Assembly: GCF_002844275.1 (NCBI RefSeq)
Contig: NZ_NXGX01000009.1
Span: forward strand, 62,001 to 126,000
Direction: 5' to 3'
DNA: 64,000 nt
From: Thalassospira lohafexi
GTDB lineage: Bacteria > Pseudomonadota > Alphaproteobacteria > Rhodospirillales > Thalassospiraceae
The stretch's first letter is position 1. Each line of letters opens with the position of its first letter. Positions 43,781 to 52,964 of this stretch are shown here, piece after piece. A program made the position numbers and the translations under genes. Below the pieces are notes generated by a model that was not told where the DNA came from, searched no databases, and saw only the letters and a list, made by a program, of their open reading frames with translations.

Positions 43781-44686
43781 ATGCAGTACAGAAAGCTGCA
43801 CGACGCCGATTTTGATGCCGCAAACGCCTTCCTTGCCAATCATGCAGCGACCAGCATGGTTCTGCGCGGGAATTTGCGAACTGCGGGTATTGAGCGACGC
43901 CGTCATCCGCTTTCTGGCACATACTTCGGGGAAGTTTCCGAAGCGGGACACGTCTCGGCGATTGTTTCGCAGTTTGGTAATGGCAATGTGTTTGTTCAGG
44001 CCGGGGAGAAAGCAACGATTCCGCACGCCTTGACCAAGGCATTCCGTTCCGAAATCCCGCACCCGGTGGCGGGTATCTTTGGTGATGCCGATCAGGCCGC
44101 CGACATGATTGATCAGCTTGGCCTTGGCGATGCGAATTTTGCGATTAATGCATCTGATGTGCTCTATGCGCTTGATCTGGCTGATCTGATTGTCCCGGTA
44201 AATGTCCGGGCTGATGGGTTTCAGATGGTCGATGCGGAAAAACTGGATCGCAGCACTTTGCTGCGCTGGTTGCGCGCCTACGAGATTGAGGCGCTTGGCG
44301 CACAAGATACCCCGTTGCTTGACAGTAAGATCGCATCGCGACTGGTGCATGCGCTTGATGCGCGCACCATGTGGGGGCTGATTGTCGATGGAAAGCCCGT
44401 TAGTCTTTCGGGGTTTAACGCCCAACTGCCTGAGATGGTGCAGGTTGGTCCTGTCTGGACGCCGGTCGAGCAGCGATCCAATGGCTACGCCCGTATTCTG
44501 GTCGCCAAAACTCTGTTGGCGGCGCGATCCAACGGGGTAAAGCACGCCATCCTGTCAACCGACAGTGAAGCGGCGGCAAAGGCTTATGAGGCGCTTGGAT
44601 TTGCCAAAATCGGCCGCTATCGCCTGGCGTTGCTTGGATGCCCTGTTAAAATTGACGGTCATTTGGAACCACAGCTCGCCTTTTGA
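43781..44686 (+). CDS. GNAT family N-acetyltransferase
   Basis: Protein of 301 residues. The C-terminal half (from about residue 180) carries a GNAT (FR47-like) domain with the acetyl-CoA loop VGPVWTPVEQRSNGYARIL and the later STDSEAAAKAYEALGFAKIG. The N-terminal half is a diverged, probably second GNAT-like domain (FGDADQAADMIDQLGL) that lacks the motif. An AAAGGGA box precedes the ATG. Acceptor unknown. Monocistronic with terminator. Confidence 0.87.
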   Translation: MQYRKLHDADFDAANAFLANHAATSMVLRGNLRTAGIERRRHPLSGTYFGEVSEAGHVSAIVSQFGNGNVFVQAGEKATIPHALTKAFRSEIPHPVAGIFGDADQAADMIDQLGLGDANFAINASDVLYALDLADLIVPVNVRADGFQMVDAEKLDRSTLLRWLRAYEIEALGAQDTPLLDSKIASRLVHALDARTMWGLIVDGKPVSLSGFNAQLPEMVQVGPVWTPVEQRSNGYARILVAKTLLAARSNGVKHAILSTDSEAAAKAYEALGFAKIGRYRLALLGCPVKIDGHLEPQLAF

Positions 44687-44733
44687 TCAAGGTTGGCTGT
44701 CGTGCCCGTTTTGACATCGATGCCAATATATTT

Positions 44734-44777
44734 CGCCCCTGCCAGTATTGTTGTTCTGCTGGCAGGGGCGGTTTTGT
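44734..44777. terminator. Bidirectional terminator
   Basis: Twelve-pair perfect stem CGCCCCTGCCAG / CTGGCAGGGGCG with a T-run on the right, between the convergent GNAT and phzF-like genes. Confidence 0.88.
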
Positions 44778-45689
44778 TTAAAAGTCGATGGTAAGGCTTT
44801 CTGATACCTTGCCGTGACCACCGGCCATCAAGCCAAGGATTTTGCCGTTTTCAACGGTGAGTTCCACTGTAATAAGGCTTGGGGATGCCGGGGTCATAAA
44901 ACGGCCTTGCTCAATCACCAGAGTTTCTTTGTTGATGTTTAAATGGTCGTGCAGGACACAGGCGAGCGGTCCTGCGGCCATGCCGGTTGCGGATTCTTCC
45001 TCAATGCCATAGCGCGGGGCGAACATCCGGGTTGTGGCATCCTTGTCCGTTGCGTCCCTGTCGGTTGTGAAAACGTAATATCCGACAAGATCGAGTTTCT
45101 CACTGATGTCCGAGATAAGGTCAAAGTCCGGTTTCAGGTTGCGAAGGGTTGCGCCGTCTTTCACGGCAACGACGATAAAATTATTGCCGGTGTTGACAAG
45201 AACCGGACTGACGTTTTGTGCGAGATCGAGTTCCTTAATCCCAAGTGATTTCAAAGCGTCAGCCGCAGTGACGCCGTCGTCGGCCCAATCACTTGGCATG
45301 CGGTAGCTGGGGCCAAGCTGTTCCATATAGGCCGCACCGTTTTTAATGACGATTTTGCGTGGACCATCAACGGTTTCCTTTGATGTTTCCCCCTCGGAAA
45401 CGCGTCCCAGTTTGGCAAGGTAGGAAAAGGTCGCGATGGTCGCGTGGCCGCAATGGGCAATGCGGCGATTTGGCGTAAAGAAATCAAGCTTAAAGGCCTG
45501 TGTCTTTGATTTCGAAACAAATGCCGTTTCAGACAGGCCAACCTTGGCCGCAATTCGCAGCATGTCCGCATCGCTCAGATTGTCGGCATCGAGTACGACC
45601 GCCGCCGGGTTGCCACCAACGTTGCCGGTGACAAAGGCGTTGACGACTTGGGCGGTGATCGTTTGTGTATTTGCGTGAGTCTGTTTCAT
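44778..45689 (-). CDS. PhzF family isomerase
   Basis: PhzF-like protein of 303 residues. N-terminal VNAFVTGNVGGNPAAVVL, then GLSETAFVSKS with the probable catalytic Glu, RIAHCGHATIATFSYL and, in the second half, EEESATGMAAGPLACVL. The fold is shared with diaminopimelate epimerase. Real phenazine biosynthesis genes are absent, so the enzyme is probably a general-purpose or unknown isomerase. It is divergently transcribed from a LysR regulator, which may control it. Confidence 0.9.
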   Translation of the reverse strand: MKQTHANTQTITAQVVNAFVTGNVGGNPAAVVLDADNLSDADMLRIAAKVGLSETAFVSKSKTQAFKLDFFTPNRRIAHCGHATIATFSYLAKLGRVSEGETSKETVDGPRKIVIKNGAAYMEQLGPSYRMPSDWADDGVTAADALKSLGIKELDLAQNVSPVLVNTGNNFIVVAVKDGATLRNLKPDFDLISDISEKLDLVGYYVFTTDRDATDKDATTRMFAPRYGIEEESATGMAAGPLACVLHDHLNINKETLVIEQGRFMTPASPSLITVELTVENGKILGLMAGGHGKVSESLTIDF

Positions 45690-45759
45690 GTTATTGTCCG
45701 GAATGTCAGAGATAAGTTATCTTTATTGCCTGTTTAAGGTATGATCTTGTGGCAGGGTA

Positions 45760-45785
45760 CTCATAAATACATGAGATGAATTCAT
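45760..45785. promoter_or_regulatory. Candidate LysR-type operator
   Basis: CTCAT, six bases, ATGAG (45760-45775), followed at once by the palindrome ATGAATTCAT (45776-45785) that overlaps the LysR start codon. Repeated CTCAT/ATGAG arms in the divergent phzF/lysR region suggest an autoregulatory binding site. Confidence 0.45.
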
Positions 45786-46719
45786 GAGTGTTGATCGAAA
45801 ACAAACCATCGCAAAGCTCATGCAAGCTGCGCCGATGCTGGCCGCCATTGGCGAGGAGATGAGTTTCACCAAGGCGGCTGAGCGACTGAACGTCGACCAG
45901 TCGGCGGTGAGCCATCGGGCAAGGTCGCTTGAAGAGGCGCTTGGTCATACGCTGTTTGATCGCACCACACGCAGTCTGCGGCTCACCGAAATTGGCGGGA
46001 TCCTTTGTGGGGCGGCACGCGAAAGCGTTGCGGGGTGGGATCGGGCACTTGATAAGCTTGATCGTGTCCAGTCGACCAACCTAATCCATCTTTCCATGCC
46101 GTCGTCGCTGGCGATGAAATGGTTCATCCCGATATTGCCGAATGCCCGGGCAATGGGCCTGAATATTTCGGTCGATGTCAATGAGCAGGCCATCGAATTT
46201 CAGGCAAATGAGGCCGATGCCGCGATCCGGTTTGGCCGGGGCCCGTATCCCGGTTTGCATTCATCTCATCTTGCGCAGTGCTGGTTGCAGCCTGTCGCAA
46301 GTCCCAAATATCTTGAACATAACCCTGCACCTGAAACGCTTTTGAGCCACCCAGATACAGTCTTTCTTGCCGACCGGCGCGGCGAAATGGATGGCTCGGA
46401 ATTTAGTTGGGATTACTATCTATCCAATGGCGGGTTGGACCGCGACAGTATCATGCCGGGCGGCCAATTTGATCGCGCCGATTTGATGCTTCAGGCGGCC
46501 ATCGGCGGCATGGGGGTGGGATTGGGAAGAACCCTTTTGATCGAGGGGGATATCAAGGCGGGGCACCTTAAGCCAATCGGCCCGGCAGTCCGGATGCAAT
46601 CGGCATATTGGCTGGTTTGTTCACCCAGTTTTGCGCAAACAAACCGGTTTGAAACGTTACATCAGTGGATCAAGACAGAAATTCAATCCATCACGAGTCC
46701 GCACTTACCAATCGACTGA
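45784..46719 (+). CDS. LysR family transcriptional regulator
   Basis: LysR-type regulator of 311 residues. The winged helix-turn-helix is MSFTKAAERLNVDQSAVSHRARSLEEALG, followed by the linker and a periplasmic-binding-like effector domain ending at about residue 300. The second domain resembles the GcvA-like subgroup (FGRGPYPGL, MGVGLGRTLLIEGD). It is divergent to the phzF-like gene and probably regulates it and itself. ATG at 45784 overlaps the inverted repeat noted just upstream. Confidence 0.93.
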   Translation: MSVDRKQTIAKLMQAAPMLAAIGEEMSFTKAAERLNVDQSAVSHRARSLEEALGHTLFDRTTRSLRLTEIGGILCGAARESVAGWDRALDKLDRVQSTNLIHLSMPSSLAMKWFIPILPNARAMGLNISVDVNEQAIEFQANEADAAIRFGRGPYPGLHSSHLAQCWLQPVASPKYLEHNPAPETLLSHPDTVFLADRRGEMDGSEFSWDYYLSNGGLDRDSIMPGGQFDRADLMLQAAIGGMGVGLGRTLLIEGDIKAGHLKPIGPAVRMQSAYWLVCSPSFAQTNRFETLHQWIKTEIQSITSPHLPID

Positions 46720-46822
46720 CGGTTAAAGACGAACAAGTTACCTGCTGCGTTAGAGGCAACGGCTTGGCGTGGCCGGTAAGCCCGGTTAAGCTTGATGATG
46801 CTTTTGCGCTGAAATTTCCTGC

Positions 46823-48199
46823 TTGATTGAGGGCGTCCTGAAACACCATCTTTTACATTGGTCCCGTCGCCTTTCGTTTCTGCCAACATATGTTTTGGTG
46901 CTGGCGGGATCGGTTATGTTTGCGATCTGGGTCACGGGGGCCGGTACAGCGCAGGCGGACAATCTTGATCAGGTGTTGTATCGGTTTGAAAACCGCGCCC
47001 TGACACTGGGACGTTATGGGTCGGTATCGGGGTTTCAGCGCAAGCTGTTTGTCGAAGCCGCGCGGTGCAAAGATGGTCCTGTTGCGGTCTATGGCAAGGC
47101 TGATGGTATTGTCGGGGCGAAAACCCGCCAAGCGATTGTTGATCTTCAACCCTGCCTGAATTCAGCGGTGCGGGCCGCTGTTGGCGCAGAGCAGTATGGT
47201 GCGATCACGGTCGGGCTTTGGCGGTTGTTGATGCCCGCCGACATATCGCCACCCGATGCGATTGAGCGCGCCAATCAGCTGACCTTTGCGCTTGAGGGGA
47301 CAGATTATGACGTCATCCAGTTTAACTTCTGTCAGTCGAAAAACCCGCGCAGCGGCAAGCGGTTCCTTGAAGGCGATCCATATTGTCATACAAATGATCC
47401 GCGCGCCTATTTGACATGGGGGCCGCGTGGGGCAACCGCCGGGGCCGGGGCGGAAATACAGCAGATTATCTTTGCCACCGAACGGGCCAATCCGGGGTTG
47501 CTGCAATCCGTATTCGGACCACTGACCGAGGACATGCACAGGCTGGCACTGGGCAATAACGATGCGGCCTTTGATATCCTGTGTTCGATCTGGATTGATA
47601 CAGCGCAACGTGAAGATTTCAAGCGCCGTTTCGCCGAATATGGCGCACGCGAGGAAGTACAACGTGCCTATCGTCAAGTCTATGACGCGGCCAATGCCGA
47701 TGGCGGCAAAATCGCCCGGTTTTTTAAGCTGTACGGGGCACTCCGCCCGATCATCAAGCGCGATCCAACTGAAATTGATCTGGCGTTTTTCATTGATCGG
47801 GCAACCCATGGATCAGTACCGCCGGGCGATATCAGCCAGCTTGTTGATCGCATGACAAGCTTTGCCACCCGAACCCGCAACCTTCCCAGTCCGGGGGAAC
47901 TTCGCAAACAGTTGGCCGCGTGGTTGCCGACCCATCATAAATACAATGACCGGCTGGCGCGCGATGCGATTTTCCTGATTGATGACCCGGACGTTATTTT
48001 ATCAGACGCCCATCGCCGCATGTGGCAACAACGATCAGGGCTGAAAGCCAGTGATTTTGGCCTGTCGGATCAACGCCAAGTCGCTAGCTATCCGGTTGCT
48101 GCCCCGACGGGATACGAGAAAATCGAAAAGTTCTATACCGTGCTGCCCGAAGACAAACGCGCCTGTCCATCGACAGTTCGGAGCGCACGACGTCCATAG
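46823..48199 (+). CDS. Exported protein with possible peptidoglycan-binding domain
   Basis: Protein of up to 458 residues with an N-terminal hydrophobic segment (LPTYVLVLAGSVMFAIWV, then AQA) that looks like a signal peptide. A stretch at about 65-115 (GRYGSVSGFQRKLFVEAARC, DGIVGAKTRQAIVDLQPCL) resembles a peptidoglycan-binding domain 1. The remainder is helical (TWGPRGATAGAGAEIQQI, CSIWIDTAQREDF) and I do not recognise it; the SRP-like end RACPSTVRSARRP is polar. Start codon is uncertain (TTG at 46823). Confidence 0.6.
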   Translation: MIEGVLKHHLLHWSRRLSFLPTYVLVLAGSVMFAIWVTGAGTAQADNLDQVLYRFENRALTLGRYGSVSGFQRKLFVEAARCKDGPVAVYGKADGIVGAKTRQAIVDLQPCLNSAVRAAVGAEQYGAITVGLWRLLMPADISPPDAIERANQLTFALEGTDYDVIQFNFCQSKNPRSGKRFLEGDPYCHTNDPRAYLTWGPRGATAGAGAEIQQIIFATERANPGLLQSVFGPLTEDMHRLALGNNDAAFDILCSIWIDTAQREDFKRRFAEYGAREEVQRAYRQVYDAANADGGKIARFFKLYGALRPIIKRDPTEIDLAFFIDRATHGSVPPGDISQLVDRMTSFATRTRNLPSPGELRKQLAAWLPTHHKYNDRLARDAIFLIDDPDVILSDAHRRMWQQRSGLKASDFGLSDQRQVASYPVAAPTGYEKIEKFYTVLPEDKRACPSTVRSARRP

Positions 48200-48355
48200 T
48201 CGGGTGATCCATGTCATTCTTGCATGGAGGGTTACGCGGATGTCAGGGATATTTGTCGCCTAAATGCTTGCATCTCCGGGGCTTGTTTGCCAACATCCGC
48301 TCGTTATTAAGGCCCTGATATACTTTGGGGCACGCCTTTAGGAGCAAGATTTGAA

Positions 48356-49402
48356 ATGAGTGACGTTAAGGTCAAGGTCGGAATTCTCGGTGCCAGCGGA
48401 TATACCGGGGCGGAATTGGTTCGTATTCTTGCGCACCATGAAGCTTCGATCATCACATTGCTGACCGCAGACCGACGCGCCGGACGTCCGTTCGGGGAAG
48501 TTTTCCCCCATCTTGCCCATATCAACCTGCCAACCATGATCAAGATCGAAGATGCCGACTGGTCAACCGTGGACCTGATTTTCTGTGCGCTGCCCCATGG
48601 TACGACACAGGAAGTGATCGCCGGATTGCCAGATCACGTCAAAGTTGTCGATCTGTCAGCGGATTTCCGTTTGTTTGATCCGGCGACCTATCAGGAATGG
48701 TATGGCGCGGAACATGCCGCACAGGATTTGCAGAAAGAGGTTGTTTACGGCCTGACCGAACTGCACCGTGAAAAGATCAAAAAAGCCCGCGTTGTGGCCA
48801 ATCCGGGCTGTTATCCAACCCCGGTGCAATTGGCGTTAACCCCGCTTTTGGAAAGCAAGTTGGTGCATGCCGATGACATCATCATTGATGCCAAATCCGG
48901 TGTGACGGGGGCGGGTCGTTCGCCCAAGGAAATGACCCTGTTTGCCGAAGTGACCGAAGGCATTCATGCCTATGGTACGGGCGGGCATCGTCATGCGCCC
49001 GAGATTGAGCAGGGGCTTGCATGGGCATCGGGAAGCGACGTAGTCGTCAACTTTTCCCCGCATCTGATGCCAATGAGCCGCGGTATTTTGGAATCCATCT
49101 ATGTCAAAATGACCGATGGGACGACCGCCGAGGACATTCAGGCCGCCCTTGCCAAACGCTATGCCGACGAGCCGTTTGTCCGCATCCTGCCATTTGGGGT
49201 GACGCCGCAAACCCGTCATGTGCGCGGATCGAATTACGTTTTGATGGGCGTCGTCAAGGACCGGGTGCCGGGCCGCGTGATCATTGTCGCGGTTGAGGAT
49301 AATCTGGTCAAAGGGGCATCTGGTCAGGCGGTGCAGAACATGAATGTGATGCTGGGCCTGCCCGAAACCATGGGGCTTGAGATCGAGCCGCTGTTCCCGT
49401 AA
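48356..49402 (+). CDS. argC: N-acetyl-gamma-glutamyl-phosphate reductase
   Basis: Arginine biosynthesis enzyme, 348 residues (the long type 1 form), reducing N-acetylglutamyl phosphate to the semialdehyde with NADPH. Features: GASGYTGAELVRIL, LPHGTTQEVIAGL, the active-site Cys in NPGCYPTPVQLAL, the KSGVTGAGRSPKEM loop and the histidine in GGHRHAPEIEQG. AGGAG lies 11 bases before the ATG. Monocistronic; a terminator follows. Confidence 0.97.
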   Translation: MSDVKVKVGILGASGYTGAELVRILAHHEASIITLLTADRRAGRPFGEVFPHLAHINLPTMIKIEDADWSTVDLIFCALPHGTTQEVIAGLPDHVKVVDLSADFRLFDPATYQEWYGAEHAAQDLQKEVVYGLTELHREKIKKARVVANPGCYPTPVQLALTPLLESKLVHADDIIIDAKSGVTGAGRSPKEMTLFAEVTEGIHAYGTGGHRHAPEIEQGLAWASGSDVVVNFSPHLMPMSRGILESIYVKMTDGTTAEDIQAALAKRYADEPFVRILPFGVTPQTRHVRGSNYVLMGVVKDRVPGRVIIVAVEDNLVKGASGQAVQNMNVMLGLPETMGLEIEPLFP

Positions 49403-49431
49403 GGGGCGGGAAAAGGTTTCCTCATACAATT

Positions 49432-49471
49432 AAAAAACAGGCGTATCCACATCGGGTGCGCCTGCTTTTTT
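49432..49471. terminator. Bidirectional terminator
   Basis: Hairpin AAAAAACAGGCG / CGCCTGCTTTTTT between the convergent argC and MocR genes. Confidence 0.82.
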
Positions 49472-49476
49472 ATGGT

Positions 49477-50880
49477 TTAGCCCATGGCGCGTTTGAGGGT
49501 TTCAAACAGTTTGGGATCGTCGCATTGCGCCACATTAAACCGCATCAGATCATCGGCGGTTTGTGAGATGCTAAAAACATTGCCGGGTGCCAGCACCACA
49601 CCATCGGCAAGAGCATTGCGTGCGAGCGTGGCGGCATTCATGCCATCGGGCAGTTTGCACCACAAAAAGATCCCCGCATCGGGTGTTGAGACGGGGGTGA
49701 TCCCCAGCGACTGCAATCGGGACGTCACCCGTGTCATGGCCGTTGCTAGGCGGGTGCGCAAAGCATCCATATGCTTGCGATAGGTGCCGTCCTTTAAAAT
49801 CGACAAAACCAGTTCTGGGGCAAGGTTGCCACTGGAAAATCCGGTGGCGATCTTAAGATCGGTTAGCCCGTCGATCCAGTCAGGCGATGCGGCGATATAG
49901 CCACAGCGCACCGATGCGGACAGGGTTTTGGAAAAGCTGCCGATATGAATAACCCGGTCCAGCCCACCAAGAGCCGCAAGACGCGGGGCGGGTGTGTTTT
50001 CAAAATCGGCAAAAATGTCGTCTTCAATCACAATCAGGTCGTGCTGTTCGACGGTTTTTAAAATGCGATGGGCAACCATCGGCGAAAGGGATGCGCCGGT
50101 TGGGTTGTGAAGTCCGGAATTGGTGATGTAAAGACGGGGTTTTGTGTCCTTGACGATGCGGTCAAAGGCATCAACATCGGGGCCATTCGCGGTAAAGGGA
50201 ACGCCGACGATATTGGCGCGGTGGGCGCGCAAAAGCGCCTGAAAATTGAAATAACACGGATCATCAATCAGGACAGTATCGCCCGGTTCGATTAGAAACC
50301 GGCAGAGCATATCAATTGCCTGTGTCCCAGAATCGGTCAAAAGGACCTGATCGGGGCTGGTATCAATGCCATATGTCGCCATGCGCCGTGACAGCAACTG
50401 ACGGAGCGGGGCAAGGCCGAGCGGCGTTCCATAATCGGTCAGGGTTTCGGTGCGGGTGCGCGACAATGTGCGCAATGCACGCCGGATCGATGTTTCGGGC
50501 ATCCAGCTTGCCGGAAGCCAGCCGCAGCCGGGCTTGAGCATGTCGGGCCGCGCATCAAGCGACTGGCGTGAGACCCAGAACGGATCAATTGCGCGATCCA
50601 GTTTGGGGCCGATGCGGGTGATCGAGAGCGGGGCGGTATGGGCACAGACAAAAAATCCCGATCCGCGCCGTGACTGAATGATGCCGTCTGCGACCAACCG
50701 GTCGTATGCTTCGACCACGGTGGAGTTTGACACCCCCATTTGCTGGGCAAAGGCCCGGATCGACGGCAAACGATCCCCTGACAACAGATTGCGTGTGCCA
50801 ATGCGCTTGCGGATTGTGGTCATGACATGGGCGACAAGTGTCCCGCCATCGGTTGGTGCTTCTGCCCGATCCAGTGTCAC
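49477..50880 (-). CDS. MocR-type regulator (GntR DNA-binding plus aminotransferase domain)
   Basis: Fusion regulator of 467 residues. Residues 10-75 form a GntR winged helix-turn-helix (GDRLPSIRAFAQQMGVSNSTVVEAYDRL), and residues 100-467 a fold-type I PLP aminotransferase domain with the PLP Lys in IGSFSKTLSASVRCGYI and VLLTDSGTQAIDMLCRFL. MocR proteins use PLP as co-effector. GTG at 50880 has an AGGAG box eight bases upstream. The neighbouring DMT exporter, divergently transcribed, is its most likely target. Confidence 0.93.
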   Translation of the reverse strand: MTLDRAEAPTDGGTLVAHVMTTIRKRIGTRNLLSGDRLPSIRAFAQQMGVSNSTVVEAYDRLVADGIIQSRRGSGFFVCAHTAPLSITRIGPKLDRAIDPFWVSRQSLDARPDMLKPGCGWLPASWMPETSIRRALRTLSRTRTETLTDYGTPLGLAPLRQLLSRRMATYGIDTSPDQVLLTDSGTQAIDMLCRFLIEPGDTVLIDDPCYFNFQALLRAHRANIVGVPFTANGPDVDAFDRIVKDTKPRLYITNSGLHNPTGASLSPMVAHRILKTVEQHDLIVIEDDIFADFENTPAPRLAALGGLDRVIHIGSFSKTLSASVRCGYIAASPDWIDGLTDLKIATGFSSGNLAPELVLSILKDGTYRKHMDALRTRLATAMTRVTSRLQSLGITPVSTPDAGIFLWCKLPDGMNAATLARNALADGVVLAPGNVFSISQTADDLMRFNVAQCDDPKLFETLKRAMG

Positions 50881-50898
50881 TGTAGTGCTCCTGTAACC

Positions 50899-50922
50899 AA
50901 TACAGTTTGGTATAATTGTATT
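50899..50922. promoter_or_regulatory. Candidate MocR operator
   Basis: Inverted repeat AATACA-N12-TGTATT in the 109-base gap between the divergent MocR and DMT genes, close to the MocR start; a suitable target for the dimeric winged-helix protein. Confidence 0.5.
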
Positions 50923-50989
50923 TGATTGTGTCTGGTGGTCGCGCGACAGGCAAGCGAAAGATACGTCTTCAAGTCAAGCGGAGGCGACG

Positions 50990-51865
50990 ATGGCGATTGC
51001 AGTGGAACGGACAACGGGTGGCTGGCTCAGCGGGTTGATCGGGATTTTGATTTTTAGTGGATCACTTCCGGCAACCCGGATTGCAGTGATGGATTTTGAT
51101 CCGCTTTTCCTGACCGTGGCGCGCGCGACAATCGCCGGGATGATCGCACTTGTGATTTTGCTGATGACCCGCACCGCTCGGCCACAGAGGTCCGACTGGG
51201 GATCGCTTTTGGTGGTGGCATTCGGGGTGGTGGTCGGCTTTCCGTTGTTAACGGCATTGGCGCTTGAGCATATTACATCGGCGCGGTCGATTGTGTTTAT
51301 CGGGTTGTTGCCGCTGGCGACGGCGATCTTTGGTTTGTTGCGCGGCGGGGAACGACCGCGTGCGGTGTTTTGGCTGTTTTCGATCCTTGGCAGTGCGCTT
51401 GTCGCCGGGTTTGCCGCGATTGGCAGTGATGCTGGTGCGATGCGCGGTGACCTTTATATGCTGGGTGCGATTGTTGTTTGCGGGCTGGGCTATGCCGAAG
51501 GCGGGAAATTGTCGCGCCATCTGGGTGGCTGGCAGGTGATCTGCTGGGCATTGGTGATCTCGCTGGTTCCCATGGCGATCCTGTGTGCGGTTATGATGCC
51601 AGACAGTTCTACCGAGATCAGCATGCCCGCCTGGTTTGGCCTTGGCTATGTCTCGGTCTTTAGCATGCTGATCGGGTTTTTCTTTTGGTATCGTGGACTG
51701 GCTGTTGGTGGAATTGCCGCAGTCGGACAATTGCAATTGCTTCAGCCGTTTTTTGGTTTGATGCTGGCAGCCCTTATTTTAGCGGAGCCGGTTGGCTGGG
51801 CGATGATTGCCGTGACGGTCGGGGTGGTGGCCTGTGTTGCCGGGGCAAAGAGATTTGCGCATTAA
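50990..51865 (+). CDS. DMT superfamily (EamA) transporter
   Basis: Drug/metabolite transporter of 291 residues with ten predicted helices in two EamA repeats. Features: GLIGILIFSGSLPATRIAVMDFDPLFLTVAR in the first repeat and YRGLAVGGIAAVGQLQLLQPFFGLMLAALIL in the second. Probably an exporter of a metabolite, amino acid or amine; the divergent MocR regulator suggests a ligand connected to PLP, amino acids or GABA-like amines. AGCGGAGGCG lies upstream of the ATG. Confidence 0.9.
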   Translation: MAIAVERTTGGWLSGLIGILIFSGSLPATRIAVMDFDPLFLTVARATIAGMIALVILLMTRTARPQRSDWGSLLVVAFGVVVGFPLLTALALEHITSARSIVFIGLLPLATAIFGLLRGGERPRAVFWLFSILGSALVAGFAAIGSDAGAMRGDLYMLGAIVVCGLGYAEGGKLSRHLGGWQVICWALVISLVPMAILCAVMMPDSSTEISMPAWFGLGYVSVFSMLIGFFFWYRGLAVGGIAAVGQLQLLQPFFGLMLAALILAEPVGWAMIAVTVGVVACVAGAKRFAH

Positions 51866-51922
51866 GGCGTTTAGTTGTCAGAAGCGTTTGGCCGCCAGGG
51901 CATGGGCGAAGCGTATATTTTC

Positions 51923-52819
51923 TTATTCACTTGATATCGGCGGTGTGACTGGAAATTCGTCAAGTTGGGGCAGGTCAACCGGGATGACATCCGGCCAATA
52001 GAGTTCGTGGATTTTCTGTATGAAGCCTTCCTTGTGCAGATCGCGCATGATTTTTTCGATGCGGTCTTGCTGCGCGATCAGGGATGATTTGCGCGACAGG
52101 GCCATGTGGATGTCATTGTGAACATCTGATCTAAACGGGGCCTTGATGATGCTGTCTTGCATGTTGTTCTTGCGAATTTGGTAATCGGCGTTGGCATCCG
52201 ACCCAACGATGGTGTCGATCCGGCCAACTTCGAGCATTCTAAGGATCAGGATTTCCGAACCGGCTTCGTATTTTTCAAGAGATGTGTCGCTATCGAACGG
52301 TTCGAAATAGCGCGAGTCAACCACCGAACCAATGGCAAGTCCGCGCAAATCAGCATATTGCGTGATCGATGCCGGGCTTTGCTTGTTGACATAGAAAACC
52401 GGATTTACCCGGCTATAGGGCGGATAAATATATTGGGCGAATTTCGCCCGTTCGTCGGAATAGGCAAAGCTTGTCAGGACGTCGATCTCGCCAAGTTCAA
52501 GCATCTTAAGGCATCGGCGCCAAGGGCAGGGTTGGGATTTCAGTTCCAGCCCGAGCCGGTTTGCGACTTCGTGCAGTAGCATCAGATCAATGCCCTGACG
52601 CCCGCCGTCGTCATCTTCTATTGCAAAAGGTTCCCATACCGAAAAGGCGGCAATCATTGTTCCTGTCTCATCTGATACAGGTGCCTGATTGTCGTGGTCG
52701 GCCAGAGCAGCATGGGAAAACAGCAGGCACACGGCAATGGCGCACGCCCTGCGCAATGTTGTAATCACGGTTTTTCCGGTAATTTGGGATGACGCAGGTT
52801 TTGTCTTGATAATGTGCAT
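51923..52819 (-). CDS. Orphan periplasmic solute-binding protein (family 3 type)
   Basis: Protein of 298 residues with a likely signal peptide (hydrophobic core CAIAVCLLFSHAALA). The mature part is a type II periplasmic binding fold (SBP_bac_3 type): VWEPFAIEDDDGGRQGIDLMLL, CPWRRCLKMLELGEIDVLTS, and ERAKFAQYIYPPYSRV. No permease or ATPase gene accompanies it, so it may serve a sensory role or be used by a transporter elsewhere. Convergent with the DMT gene. Confidence 0.82.
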   Translation of the reverse strand: MHIIKTKPASSQITGKTVITTLRRACAIAVCLLFSHAALADHDNQAPVSDETGTMIAAFSVWEPFAIEDDDGGRQGIDLMLLHEVANRLGLELKSQPCPWRRCLKMLELGEIDVLTSFAYSDERAKFAQYIYPPYSRVNPVFYVNKQSPASITQYADLRGLAIGSVVDSRYFEPFDSDTSLEKYEAGSEILILRMLEVGRIDTIVGSDANADYQIRKNNMQDSIIKAPFRSDVHNDIHMALSRKSSLIAQQDRIEKIMRDLHKEGFIQKIHELYWPDVIPVDLPQLDEFPVTPPISSE

Positions 52820-52964
52820 GTGCTGGATTTTTCAGAGAAAAATTTTCAACTTCACATATTAGAATTTAAACTGGCATATCAAGGTATGTGACGGCAGTGT
52901 GGTTGTGATCTTAAGCCGGAACGTCATTGAAAACGAACACCATTTCAAGAAAGGTCGTGTGACC

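Noticed and set aside
43615..43815. A 66-codon frame in front of the GNAT gene
   Set aside because: Starts with GTG without a ribosome binding site, overlaps the real gene start, and has no protein-like features.
44778..45689. Suggestion of a phenazine pathway from the phzF-like gene
   Set aside because: No other phenazine genes are present; PhzF-fold proteins are common in bacteria that make no phenazines.
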